Positions 49,269 to 56,792 of a stretch of 64,000 bases of DNA are shown piece by piece. The notes beneath the pieces were generated by a model. That model had not been told where the DNA came from, ran no database searches, and worked only from the letters and a program-made list of their open reading frames with translations. This stretch comes from Azonexus sp. (lineage in GTDB: Bacteria > Pseudomonadota > Gammaproteobacteria > Burkholderiales > Rhodocyclaceae): contig NZ_JAKLLH010000010.1 in assembly GCF_023150235.1 (NCBI RefSeq), forward strand, positions 1 to 64,000. The letters run 5' to 3'. A program made the position numbers and the translations under genes. How positions within the stretch are numbered: position 1 is the first letter of the stretch; every line of letters begins with the position of its first letter.

Positions 49269-50565
49269 CCCGCAGCAGGTCTTCCTCGCCGAGCGATCCG
49301 ACGGCCGCCTTCAGGCGCAATTGCGCGAGCAGCGTGTCGAAGGTGGCGCGCGCCAGGTCGCGGCGGGTGTTATAGACCTGGTTCTCGGCGTTCAGGACAT
49401 CGATGTTGATGCGCACGCCGACTTCGTAACCCAGTTTGTTCGACGCCAGCGCCGATTGCGACGAAACCAGCGCCGCTTTCAGCGCCTTGACCTGGGCCAG
49501 GCCGTTGGCGACGCCGAGGTAGTACTGGCGTGCCGCCAATGCCGCACCGCGGCGAGCGGCTTCGAGCCCGGCCTGTGCCGCCCGGCGATTGGCGGCCGCT
49601 TCACGCTGACGCGAAACCTGGCCGCCGCCCTGGAACAGCGGGATGCTGACCTGGATGCCGGCATTCTTGAAATCGGTATCGATCAGGTTGCCGCCGAAAT
49701 AGCTCTTGCTGCTCCCCTGGTTGGCGACCAGGTCAACGGTCGGATAGTGGCCGGCGCGCTGCTTGTCGACTTCGCGCTCGGCAATGTCGGCCAGGGCGCG
49801 CTGGACCTGCACGCTGTAGCTGTCCTTCTCGGCCGCGCCGACCCATTGCGCCATGTCGGCCGGCTGCGGCGGGCTCAGCTCGGCTTCCTTGCGCAGTGCG
49901 GCGAGAAGGCCCGGTTCGTTGCCAACGATCGCCTGCAAGGCCCGCCGCTTCACTTCCAGATCGCTTTCGGCGGCGATTTCCTGTGCCGAGGCGAGGTCGT
50001 AGCGCGCCTGCGCTTCGTGGGTGTCGGTAATCGTCGCGGTACCGACCTCGAAGCTCTTCTTGGCCAGTTCGAGCTGCTGGGCGATGGCCACCTTGTTGGC
50101 CTGCACCGCCTGCAGGTTTTCGCCGGCGTTGAGCACGTCGAAATAAGCCTGGGCGACGCGCAGGATCAGATCCTGGCGAGCCAGCTCGAAATTCGCTTCC
50201 GACTGCGCCACCTGCAGTTTGGCCTGGTCGTAGGCGATCCAGTTCTGCCAGCGGAACAGCGGCTGCGTCAGGCTCAGCTGGTAGCTGTTGCTGTTGTAGC
50301 GCGGCGAGGTGCCGACACCGCCGCGCGGCGTCAGATCGTTGTCGTTCCAGGTGGTCGAACCGCTCAGGGAGAGATTGGGCAAGAGACCCGAAAGACCCTG
50401 CGGCGCCTTTTCCCGTCCTGCATCCAGCGTGGCGCGGGCGGCGATGAATTGCGGATCGTTGTCCTGCGCCTGGCGATAGACCTGCGCCAGATCGGCAGCG
50501 GCGGCCAGGGCCGGGAACAAGGCGGGAAAAGCGGCGGCGACGAGCAGTCGGGAGAGCTTGATCAT
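49219..50565 (-). CDS. tolC: TolC-family outer membrane efflux protein
   Basis: 448 aa. Signal peptide (MIKLSRLLVAAAFPALFPAL, then AAAA). Two OEP repeats follow, with long helical coiled-coil parts (DLAQVYRQAQDNDPQFIAAR; YNSNSYQLSLTQPLFRWQNW). Forms the outer membrane channel for type I secretion or RND efflux. The start is chosen at the signal peptide with GAGGAAA just upstream. Gene order pcm-rhodanese-tolC facing waaA is common in betaproteobacteria. The inner-membrane partners are not in the window. Confidence 0.93.
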   Translation of the reverse strand: MIKLSRLLVAAAFPALFPALAAAADLAQVYRQAQDNDPQFIAARATLDAGREKAPQGLSGLLPNLSLSGSTTWNDNDLTPRGGVGTSPRYNSNSYQLSLTQPLFRWQNWIAYDQAKLQVAQSEANFELARQDLILRVAQAYFDVLNAGENLQAVQANKVAIAQQLELAKKSFEVGTATITDTHEAQARYDLASAQEIAAESDLEVKRRALQAIVGNEPGLLAALRKEAELSPPQPADMAQWVGAAEKDSYSVQVQRALADIAEREVDKQRAGHYPTVDLVANQGSSKSYFGGNLIDTDFKNAGIQVSIPLFQGGGQVSRQREAAANRRAAQAGLEAARRGAALAARQYYLGVANGLAQVKALKAALVSSQSALASNKLGYEVGVRINIDVLNAENQVYNTRRDLARATFDTLLAQLRLKAAVGSLGEEDLLRVNALLDPRRDVPTSAR

Positions 50566-50572
50566 GATTTCC

Positions 50573-50896
50573 TCAATAACGACGCATGGCAGGATCGACT
50601 TCGGTCGCCCAGGCCGCAACCCCGCCAGCGAGGTTGAACAGCCGGGCGTAACCCTTGCGTTCCAGGAACATGGCGACCTGCATGCTGCGGCCGCCGTGGT
50701 GGCAGATCACGACAATGTCCCGTTCCGCATCCAGTTCCCCGTCTTGCATCGGTACGAGGTGCATGGGAATGTGTCGCGAGCCAGGAATGTGGCCGCGCTC
50801 GAATTCCCAGGTCTCGCGCACATCGAGCAGCAGCGGTGCCGGACGGGAAGCGTCGGCGAGCCAGTCTGCCAGTTGATGGGCGCGAATCTGCTGCAT
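50573..50896 (-). CDS. Rhodanese-like domain protein
   Basis: 107 aa, a single rhodanese domain. The catalytic Cys is in VICHHGGRSMQVA; other marks are LLLDVRETWEFERGHIPGS and LFNLAGGVAAWATEVD. A sulfurtransferase role is possible but the physiological substrate is unknown. Its ATG overlaps the pcm stop, and tolC starts 7 bp after its stop. Confidence 0.88.
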   Translation of the reverse strand: MQQIRAHQLADWLADASRPAPLLLDVRETWEFERGHIPGSRHIPMHLVPMQDGELDAERDIVVICHHGGRSMQVAMFLERKGYARLFNLAGGVAAWATEVDPAMRRY

Positions 50897-51549
50897 CAGA
50901 ACGAGAAGCTGGACACGGCGGTGACGCCGTCGAGCGACGGAATGACCGTTTCAAACAAGTTGACCGTGTTGAAGACGCCTTCGGCGGTACAGGTCACCAA
51001 TTGGGCTTCCATGACCGGCTGCTCACCGACTACCGCCACCAGGCGACCGCCGACACGCAGTTGCTTGAGGATTTCGGCGGGAATCGCCGGCACCGCGCCG
51101 GAAAGAACGATGGCGTCGTAGGGAGCGGCGCCGGTCCAGCCCTTGCTGCCGTCGCCGGTTTCGACGCTGACGTTGGCCACGCCGGCGCGTTCGAGATTGG
51201 CGCGGGCCATGGCGGCCAGTTCGGGACGCGATTCGACGGTGATCACATGGCCGGCATTGGCGGCGAGGAGCGCGGCCATGTAGCCGCTGCCGCTACCGAT
51301 TTCGAGCACCTTGTCCTGCTTGCCGAGACTCAGCTCCTGCAGCAGCTTGGCTTCCATCTTCGGTGCCAGCATCGCCTGACCGCCGGGCAAGGGCAGCTCC
51401 ATGTCGGCAAAGGCCAGGTTGCGGTAGGCAGCGGGAACAAAATCCTCGCGCTTGATGACGAAAAGCAGGTCCAGAACGCGCTGATCCAGAACCTCCCAGG
51501 GCCGGATCTGCTGTTCGATCATGTTGAAGCGTGCTTGCTCGATATTCAT
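50896..51549 (-). CDS. pcm: Protein-L-isoaspartate O-methyltransferase
   Basis: 217 aa. Methylates isoaspartyl residues to start their repair. N-terminal FNMIEQQIRPWEVLDQRVL, the substrate loop PLPGGQAMLAPKMEA and the SAM site KVLEIGSGSGYMAALLA are typical. In this genomic context (directly ahead of rhodanese and tolC) it is the first gene of a probable operon; a dyad at 51571-51590 lies in its promoter region. Confidence 0.9.
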   Translation of the reverse strand: MNIEQARFNMIEQQIRPWEVLDQRVLDLLFVIKREDFVPAAYRNLAFADMELPLPGGQAMLAPKMEAKLLQELSLGKQDKVLEIGSGSGYMAALLAANAGHVITVESRPELAAMARANLERAGVANVSVETGDGSKGWTGAAPYDAIVLSGAVPAIPAEILKQLRVGGRLVAVVGEQPVMEAQLVTCTAEGVFNTVNLFETVIPSLDGVTAVSSFSF

Positions 51550-51570
51550 GTGGGTCTCCGCAGGCTTTAT

Positions 51571-51590
51571 ATATTAGCAGATACTAATAT
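51571..51590. promoter_or_regulatory. Dyad in the pcm promoter region
   Basis: Arms ATATTAG and CTAATAT separated by 6 bp, 22-41 bp upstream of the pcm ATG. One arm contains a TAATAT that could serve as the -10 element. Possible operator for the neighbouring TetR protein, although its sequence differs from the dyad at 52279-52300. Confidence 0.45.
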
Positions 51591-51611
51591 TTTGGTTGCG
51601 ACAAAAGCTGA

Positions 51612-52247
51612 TTATACCTGACTCCTCGACAGCCCCTGCCGCAGGAGATCCATATGAAGTTGTAGATAATGTTGCGGATCGTGCTCGCGAGGCGCGCAGG
51701 AAGCCAGCGAATGCCGCCAGATCAGCAGCATCAATATCGGTGCGATGATCACGTCGATAGCCACCTCGATGTCCAGCGGGCGGAACTCCCCATCCGCCAT
51801 GCCTCGCCGCAAGGCCGCTCCCAGCAGCGCACGGCAGCGGCTGATCACCTGCTCATAGTAGAACTGCGCCAGCTCGGGAAAATTATTGGCCTCGGCCACC
51901 ATCAGTTTGGGGATGCCGGCATAGGCCGTCCGGCCTATCCTCAACCACCAGTTGTTGAGCAGCTTTTCCAGCAGGGCAAAGGTCGAGCCCTCATGACGGG
52001 CGGCGATCTCCTCGTTCTCGGCCAGTACCGGCAGGATGCCTTCGCGGATCACCGCCTTGAACAAGGCTTCCTTGTTCTCGAAATACAGATACAGGGTGCC
52101 TTTCGAGACACCGGCCTGTTGCGCCACATCCTCCAGCCGGGTCGCCGCGTAACCGCGCGCGACGAAGAGGTCGAGCGCGGCGGCGAGCAATTCGCCGGGT
52201 CGCGCCTCCTTGCGGCGCTTGCGGGGGGAAAGAGAAGGAGGATTCAT
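51612..52247 (-). CDS. TetR-family transcriptional regulator
   Basis: 211 aa. N-terminal HTH: LLAAALDLFVARGYAATRLE followed by DVAQQAGVSKGTLYLYFENK, a textbook TetR DNA-binding domain. The ligand domain has the AcrR-like C-terminal layout. It is directly upstream of pcm-rhodanese-tolC on the same strand, so it may control that efflux-related operon and itself. The start MNPPSLSPRKRRK is preferred; the perfect dyad at 52279-52300 lies just upstream. Confidence 0.9.
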   Translation of the reverse strand: MNPPSLSPRKRRKEARPGELLAAALDLFVARGYAATRLEDVAQQAGVSKGTLYLYFENKEALFKAVIREGILPVLAENEEIAARHEGSTFALLEKLLNNWWLRIGRTAYAGIPKLMVAEANNFPELAQFYYEQVISRCRALLGAALRRGMADGEFRPLDIEVAIDVIIAPILMLLIWRHSLASCAPREHDPQHYLQLHMDLLRQGLSRSQV

Positions 52248-52278
52248 CCGGAAAATAGGCTTCGGGGCCAGGAAACAA

Positions 52279-52300
52279 TTAATGACCAACCGGTCATTAA
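52279..52300. promoter_or_regulatory. Operator-like palindrome upstream of the TetR gene
   Basis: Perfect 9-bp arms TTAATGACC and GGTCATTAA around a 4-bp centre AACC, 32-53 bp upstream of the tetR ATG. The size and symmetry fit a TetR dimer site, so autoregulation is likely. Confidence 0.75.
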
Positions 52301-52389
52301 TTTACCCGCCCGAGGCCGCCAAGGTCAAGCCCGCAACTGCCCGGATCGCGGTCCGACACAGGCCGGGCGGCAAGGCCGGGGGCGGATTC

Positions 52390-52440
52390 ACGGTCGACGG
52401 TGAAAATAGGCAAAAACCGCCGTCGACCGTGGTCGACGGC
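52390..52440 (-). terminator. GTCGACCGT pair forming a terminator-like structure after ilvA
   Basis: On the minus strand GCCGTCGACC, 2-nt loop, GGTCGACGGC, then GGTTTTTG (52411-52440) resembles an intrinsic terminator 28 bp after the ilvA stop. A second motif, ACGGTCGACGGT (52390-52401), lies beyond it, giving the same pair layout as in the repeat areas. Confidence 0.6.
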
Positions 52441-52467
52441 AGCGGGTCCGGCGAGAAAGGGGCGAAC

Positions 52468-54006
52468 TCAGCCGAGGAAGAGGCGGTAAGCCGGATTTGC
52501 GGTTTCGTCCCAGTGCGCGTAGCCGAGTTTCTGCAGGAAGGCGCGGAAGGCGTCCATCTCGGCCTCCGGCACCTGCATCCCGACCAGCACCCGGCCGTAG
52601 TCGGCGCCGTGGTTGCGGTAATGGAAGAGGCTGATGTTCCAGCCGGCGCTCATTTGGGTCAGGAAATTCATCAATGCGCCCGGCCGCTCGGGGAACTCGA
52701 AGCGGTAGAGCAGTTCCTTGAGCCCGCCTTCGCCGACCGCCGGCGCGTGGCCGCCGACCATGTGGCGGAGGTGGTTCTTGGCGATTTCGTCGTCGGTCAG
52801 GTCAAGCGTCGGGTAGCCGTGCTTGTGCAGGCTGTCGACGACCTTGATCGATTCCTTGCGGTCGGCGACCTGCAGGCCGACGAAGACATGCGCTTCGCGA
52901 GCGGTGTGGTAGCGGTAATTGAACTCGGTGATGTTGCGATGGCCGATCAGCGACAGGAATTTCTTGTAAGCGCCGGGCTTCTCCGGCAGCGTCACCGCCA
53001 GTACCGCCTCGCGCTGCTCGCCGACCTCGGCGCGCTCGGCGACGAAGCGCAGGCGGTCGAAGTTCATGTTGGCGCCGGAAGTCACCGCGATCAGGTTCTT
53101 GTCCTTGAGCTTGTGCTGGCGGGCGTATTCCTTGGCCCCGGCGACGGCCAGCGCTCCGGACGGTTCAAGGATCGAGCGGGTGTCCTCGAAGACGTCCTTG
53201 ATCGCGGCACAGATCGCGTCGGTATCGACCAGAATGACTTCGTCAAGATATTGCTGGCAGACGCGGAAGGTCTCTTCGCCGACCAGCTTGACCGCAGTGC
53301 CGTCGGCGAACAGGCCAACCTGCTCCAGGCGCACCCGCTTGCCGGCGGCCAGCGAGCGCTTCATCGCATCGGCGTCGAAAGTCTCGACCCCGATCACCTT
53401 GATTTCCGGGCGCAGGCGCTTGATGTAGGCGGCGACCCCGGCCGCCAGCCCGCCACCACCGATGGCGCAGAAAATGGCGTGGATCGGTCCATCCTGACGC
53501 TTGTGCTGACGCAGGATTTCCATCGCCACGGTGCCCTGGCCGGCGATCACTTCCGGGTCGTCGAAGGGATGGACGAAGGTCAGCTTTTCGCTTTTTTCCA
53601 GTTCCAGCGCCTTGGCGTAGGCGTCATCGTAGGACGAACCGGCGAGCACCACTTCGCCGCCCCGGCGGCGGACGGCGTCGATCTTGATCTGCGGCGTGGT
53701 TTCCGGCATCACGATCACCGCCCGGCAGCCGATCTTGTTGGCCGACAGCGCCACGCCCTGGGCGTGGTTGCCGGCCGAGGCGCAGATCACCCCGCGCTTG
53801 AGCTTTTCGGCGGAGAGGCTGGCGATCTTGTTGTAGGCACCGCGCAGCTTGAACGAGAACACCGGCTGCAGGTCGTCGCGCTTGAGCCAGATCTTGTTAT
53901 GCACCCGCCCGGAGAGATTGCCGGCCAGTTCCAGCGGCGTTTCGATGGCCACGTCGTAGACCTGGGCGTTGAGAACTTTTTCGAGATAGTCGGGGGCGGC
54001 GTGCAT
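52468..54006 (-). CDS. ilvA: Threonine ammonia-lyase, biosynthetic
   Basis: 512 aa from the chosen start. Deaminates threonine to 2-oxobutanoate, the first step of isoleucine synthesis. The PLP Lys is in PVFSFKLRGAYNKI; ASAGNHAQGVALSA, the glycine-rich loop IGGGGLAAG and a C-terminal pair of ACT-like domains (AVLAVTLPEKPGAYKKF and YRFEFPERPGALMNF) for feedback control identify the long biosynthetic form. The start MHAAPDYLEKVLNAQVYDVA matches the family; an ATG 72 bp upstream (54078) is also in frame, and neither has a clear ribosome site. Confidence 0.94.
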   Translation of the reverse strand: MHAAPDYLEKVLNAQVYDVAIETPLELAGNLSGRVHNKIWLKRDDLQPVFSFKLRGAYNKIASLSAEKLKRGVICASAGNHAQGVALSANKIGCRAVIVMPETTPQIKIDAVRRRGGEVVLAGSSYDDAYAKALELEKSEKLTFVHPFDDPEVIAGQGTVAMEILRQHKRQDGPIHAIFCAIGGGGLAAGVAAYIKRLRPEIKVIGVETFDADAMKRSLAAGKRVRLEQVGLFADGTAVKLVGEETFRVCQQYLDEVILVDTDAICAAIKDVFEDTRSILEPSGALAVAGAKEYARQHKLKDKNLIAVTSGANMNFDRLRFVAERAEVGEQREAVLAVTLPEKPGAYKKFLSLIGHRNITEFNYRYHTAREAHVFVGLQVADRKESIKVVDSLHKHGYPTLDLTDDEIAKNHLRHMVGGHAPAVGEGGLKELLYRFEFPERPGALMNFLTQMSAGWNISLFHYRNHGADYGRVLVGMQVPEAEMDAFRAFLQKLGYAHWDETANPAYRLFLG

Positions 54007-54138
54007 GTTTTGAATCGGATCGGGAGGGCAAAGGAGGGAATCTAGCAGTTTCGCCGCCGATTTGTCTGCGTTATCCATTGCCGGAGAGGATGATTGGGCA
54101 GAGAATCGTCTTTCCCGTAATTACGGAGAGGGGAAATC

Positions 54139-56154
54139 ATGAAAACTCAAAAATTGGCAAATCGTGTTGCCATTGTTCTGGCCTTTGCCTGCGCGCTGGT
54201 CTTTGCCGCACTGGCCGCATTTTCACTCATCACCTTTGGCCGCGCCGAACGCGTGAGTGCGGAAGAAGCAGCCCGAGGCCAGATTTCGGCGGTGGTTGAC
54301 CTGCTCGAACTCACCTTCCGCTCGCATGAAGCGCATGGTCTGAAGCGACTGGAAATTCTCAAGAGCCTGCTCGGCGACCGTTTGAAAGCCGCTGAAGCCA
54401 ACGGCGAACACGATGCCTTCGGCTTCCCCGTCTATCGCGTCGATGGCGAGACGATCAACGGCAACGAAGCCCTGCTGCAAAAATGGAAAAAAATACTCAT
54501 TGCCGAGCCGGCACTGCTGCTCTTCAACGACAAGGGCGAAATGGTCCGCGTCGCGACCCTGCTCAAGGACAAGGAGGGCAAAAGCATGGTCGGCAAGCCG
54601 ATTGCCGCCAACGCACCGGAAAGCGAGACAGTACGCAAGGGCAAGGAGTGGTCGGGCGTTGTCCAGCGTAGCGGCAAGTTCTACGTCAGCGCCTTCTTGC
54701 CGATTGTCGATGCCCAGGGCAAGGTACTGGGAGCCTGGTCGGTACGCGGCGATGTGAACGAAGACATGAACCGCATGCGGGAAACGCTCAAGAAAATGAA
54801 GTTTGGCGAAACCGGCTATCCCTACGCCCTCAAGATCGAGGCCAACCCGGAAGACAGCTTCTTCACCCTTCATCCCAAACTCGAAGGCAAGCAGGTACGC
54901 GAGGTCAAGGGCGCACTGCTCTCCCTGGTGACCGAAATGTCCACCAAGACCGAAGGCACGATCATCTATCCCTTCGACGACGGCAACGGTACGGAACGCG
55001 AGAAGATCGTGGTCTACAAACGCTCCCCGAGTTGGGGGTGGACCATTGCCGGCGGAACCTGGTTGGCGGAATACAACAGGAATACGGCGGGAATGCGGCT
55101 GCAGCTCGGCCTCGCCTGCCTGCTCGGCGCCGTGGTCTGTGCCCTGGCCGGCTGGTTCGCGGTCGGTCGCGGCCTGGCGGGCGTCGGGCCGGTCGTGGAT
55201 GGCATGCGACGCCTCGGAGCTGGCGATTTGTCGCAGCCGATTCCCGGCGCCGCTTGTGAAATCGGCATCATCGCCGACGAAGCAAATACTGCCCGCGAGC
55301 ATATCGGCCGGCTGGTCCGGGACATCTCCTCGTCATCGCGCGATGCCTTCGCTTCAGCCAAATCGCTGGAAAAAGCCGCCCGCGAAGTATCGCAGGCGGC
55401 AGAGAACCAATCCTCTTCGGCCAGCGATCTGGCGGCCGCCGTCGAAGAACTCACCGTCAGCATCGCCCACACCGGCGACCAGACACAGAATTCCGCCGAC
55501 GCCACGCGCGAGACCCTGGAACTGGCTCGCCAGGGCAAATCTTCGGCTACCGCCGTCTCTGCCGAAATGCGCAAGATCGCCGAAGAAACCGGCAATGCCG
55601 AGTCGCTGATGGAAGAACTGGCGAAAAACGCCGAACAGATCGCCGGCATGGCGGGCGCCATTTCGGAACTGGCGGATCAGACCAACCTGCTGGCACTCAA
55701 TGCCGCCATCGAGGCGGCACGCGCTGGCGAGGCCGGGCGCGGGTTTGCCGTGGTCGCCGACGAGGTGCGCAAGCTGGCCGAAAAATCGACGCAATTCACC
55801 ACCCAGATCGCGCAGACCGTGGCCGCCACGTCGGCCGGTACGCAACGGGCTGCCGGTGCCGCGAAGCAGATTGCCGTCCAGGCCCGCGAAGCGGCCCGCC
55901 TGGCCAGCGAGGCGGAACAGGCGCTGGGTGCCATTGCCGAGGCCGGGCAGCGTTCGGTCGAGGCTTCGCACGAGATCGCCACCGCCATCCACGAGCAGCA
56001 ATCAACCAGCCAGGCCATTGCGCAGAGCGTGGAACAGGTCGCGGCGGCAGCCGACGACAATTCGCGCCAGGCACAGGCCCTGCTGGGCGAGGTCCGCGCG
56101 CTGGAAAGCGTCGCACAGTCGCTGGAGCAGGGCGCCAGCTCGCTGCGCGCGTGA
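54139..56154 (+). CDS. Methyl-accepting chemotaxis protein with periplasmic Cache-type sensor
   Basis: 671 aa. TM1 (about 8-33), a large periplasmic part (about 35-310) of Cache type ([34 protein letters not shown]), TM2 (about 318-342), HAMP, then the cytoplasmic signalling domain with the hairpin tip [20 protein letters not shown] and [18 protein letters not shown]. No C-terminal CheR pentapeptide (it ends ASSLRA). GAGAGGGGAAA precedes the ATG. The ligand is unknown. Confidence 0.92.
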   Translation: MKTQKLANRVAIVLAFACALVFAALAAFSLITFGRAERVSAEEAARGQISAVVDLLELTFRSHEAHGLKRLEILKSLLGDRLKAAEANGEHDAFGFPVYRVDGETINGNEALLQKWKKILIAEPALLLFNDKGEMVRVATLLKDKEGKSMVGKPIAANAPESETVRKGKEWSGVVQRSGKFYVSAFLPIVDAQGKVLGAWSVRGDVNEDMNRMRETLKKMKFGETGYPYALKIEANPEDSFFTLHPKLEGKQVREVKGALLSLVTEMSTKTEGTIIYPFDDGNGTEREKIVVYKRSPSWGWTIAGGTWLAEYNRNTAGMRLQLGLACLLGAVVCALAGWFAVGRGLAGVGPVVDGMRRLGAGDLSQPIPGAACEIGIIADEANTAREHIGRLVRDISSSSRDAFASAKSLEKAAREVSQAAENQSSSASDLAAAVEELTVSIAHTGDQTQNSADATRETLELARQGKSSATAVSAEMRKIAEETGNAESLMEELAKNAEQIAGMAGAISELADQTNLLALNAAIEAARAGEAGRGFAVVADEVRKLAEKSTQFTTQIAQTVAATSAGTQRAAGAAKQIAVQAREAARLASEAEQALGAIAEAGQRSVEASHEIATAIHEQQSTSQAIAQSVEQVAAAADDNSRQAQALLGEVRALESVAQSLEQGASSLRA

Positions 56155-56567
56155 GCTGGAGCGGCTGGGAGATCGGCCCGGAATACGGCCTGAGCGGGCT
56201 GGTTTTTGCCAGTTTTCTCGCGTCGACCGTGTTACCGGGCGGTTCCGAGGCCCTGCTCTGGGCCTACCTGCAGCATAGCCCCGAGCAAACCTGGCCGGCC
56301 TTGCTGCTGGCGACACTGGGCAACACCGCTGGCGGCATGAGTTCCTGGTACTGCGGTCGCCTGCTGCCGCAGGGTTCGCCGATCTTGCCGCAACAGGCGC
56401 GGGTGCAGCGCTGGGGCAGCCCGGTGCTGCTGCTTTCGTGGCTGCCGCTAGTCGGCGATGCGCTCTGCGTTGCCGCCGGCTGGCTGCGCCTGCACTGCTT
56501 ACCCTGCCTGCTGTACATGGCACTCGGCAAGTTCGCGCGCTACTGGCTGATCGCGCTGGCCTCCTGA
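56151..56567 (+). CDS. YqaA-like (DedA-related) small membrane protein
   Basis: 138 aa, GTG start overlapping the chemoreceptor stop by 4 bp (GTGA). Hydrophobic segments with the DedA-like loop [32 protein letters not shown] and [16 protein letters not shown]. Members of this family are single-domain relatives of DedA flippase-like proteins; the function is not established. The translational coupling with the chemoreceptor is odd and may be only positional. Confidence 0.82.
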   Translation: MSWSGWEIGPEYGLSGLVFASFLASTVLPGGSEALLWAYLQHSPEQTWPALLLATLGNTAGGMSSWYCGRLLPQGSPILPQQARVQRWGSPVLLLSWLPLVGDALCVAAGWLRLHCLPCLLYMALGKFARYWLIALAS

Positions 56568-56600
56568 AGCCGCGCACCGGCGACTGAATTGGTGCGCCAG

Positions 56601-56611
56601 CCCCCCCCCCC
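56601..56611. repeat. Homopolymeric tract of 11 C
   Basis: Eleven consecutive C residues, 34 bp after the yqaA-like stop and about 180 bp before nirB, outside any coding region. Such tracts are prone to slippage, or the length may be a sequencing artefact. Confidence 0.85.
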
Positions 56612-56691
56612 GGATCACCAGCGGAGGGCATCCGGGCCATGAATTTTTTTTGTTGCAAATCAAATAAATATGCCAAGCTGTTGAATATTGG

Positions 56692-56704
56692 CAAGTGTTT
56701 GATT
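56692..56704 (-). promoter_or_regulatory. IHF site upstream of nirB
   Basis: CAAGTGTTTGATT fits the inverted IHF consensus YAA-N4-TTGATW at every position, within a very AT-rich stretch, and lies 12 bp upstream of the candidate sigma-54 promoter. Confidence 0.6.
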
Positions 56705-56715
56705 AATCGAATTTC

Positions 56716-56731
56716 TGGTCCATTTTTTGCA
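56716..56731 (+). promoter_or_regulatory. Candidate sigma-54 promoter of nirBD
   Basis: TGGTCCATTTTTTGCA keeps the invariant GG and GC with the correct 10-base spacing and the T-rich TTTGCA box, though the -24 box departs from TGGCAC. It is 62 bp upstream of the nirB ATG. A 14-bp palindrome TCCCGAATTCGGGA (56747-56760) lies in the leader. Confidence 0.65.
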
Positions 56732-56792
56732 GTTACTCCATCGGCCTCCCGAATTCGGGAACTTGAAAACCAAACCTTGGAGCGACTGCAAG

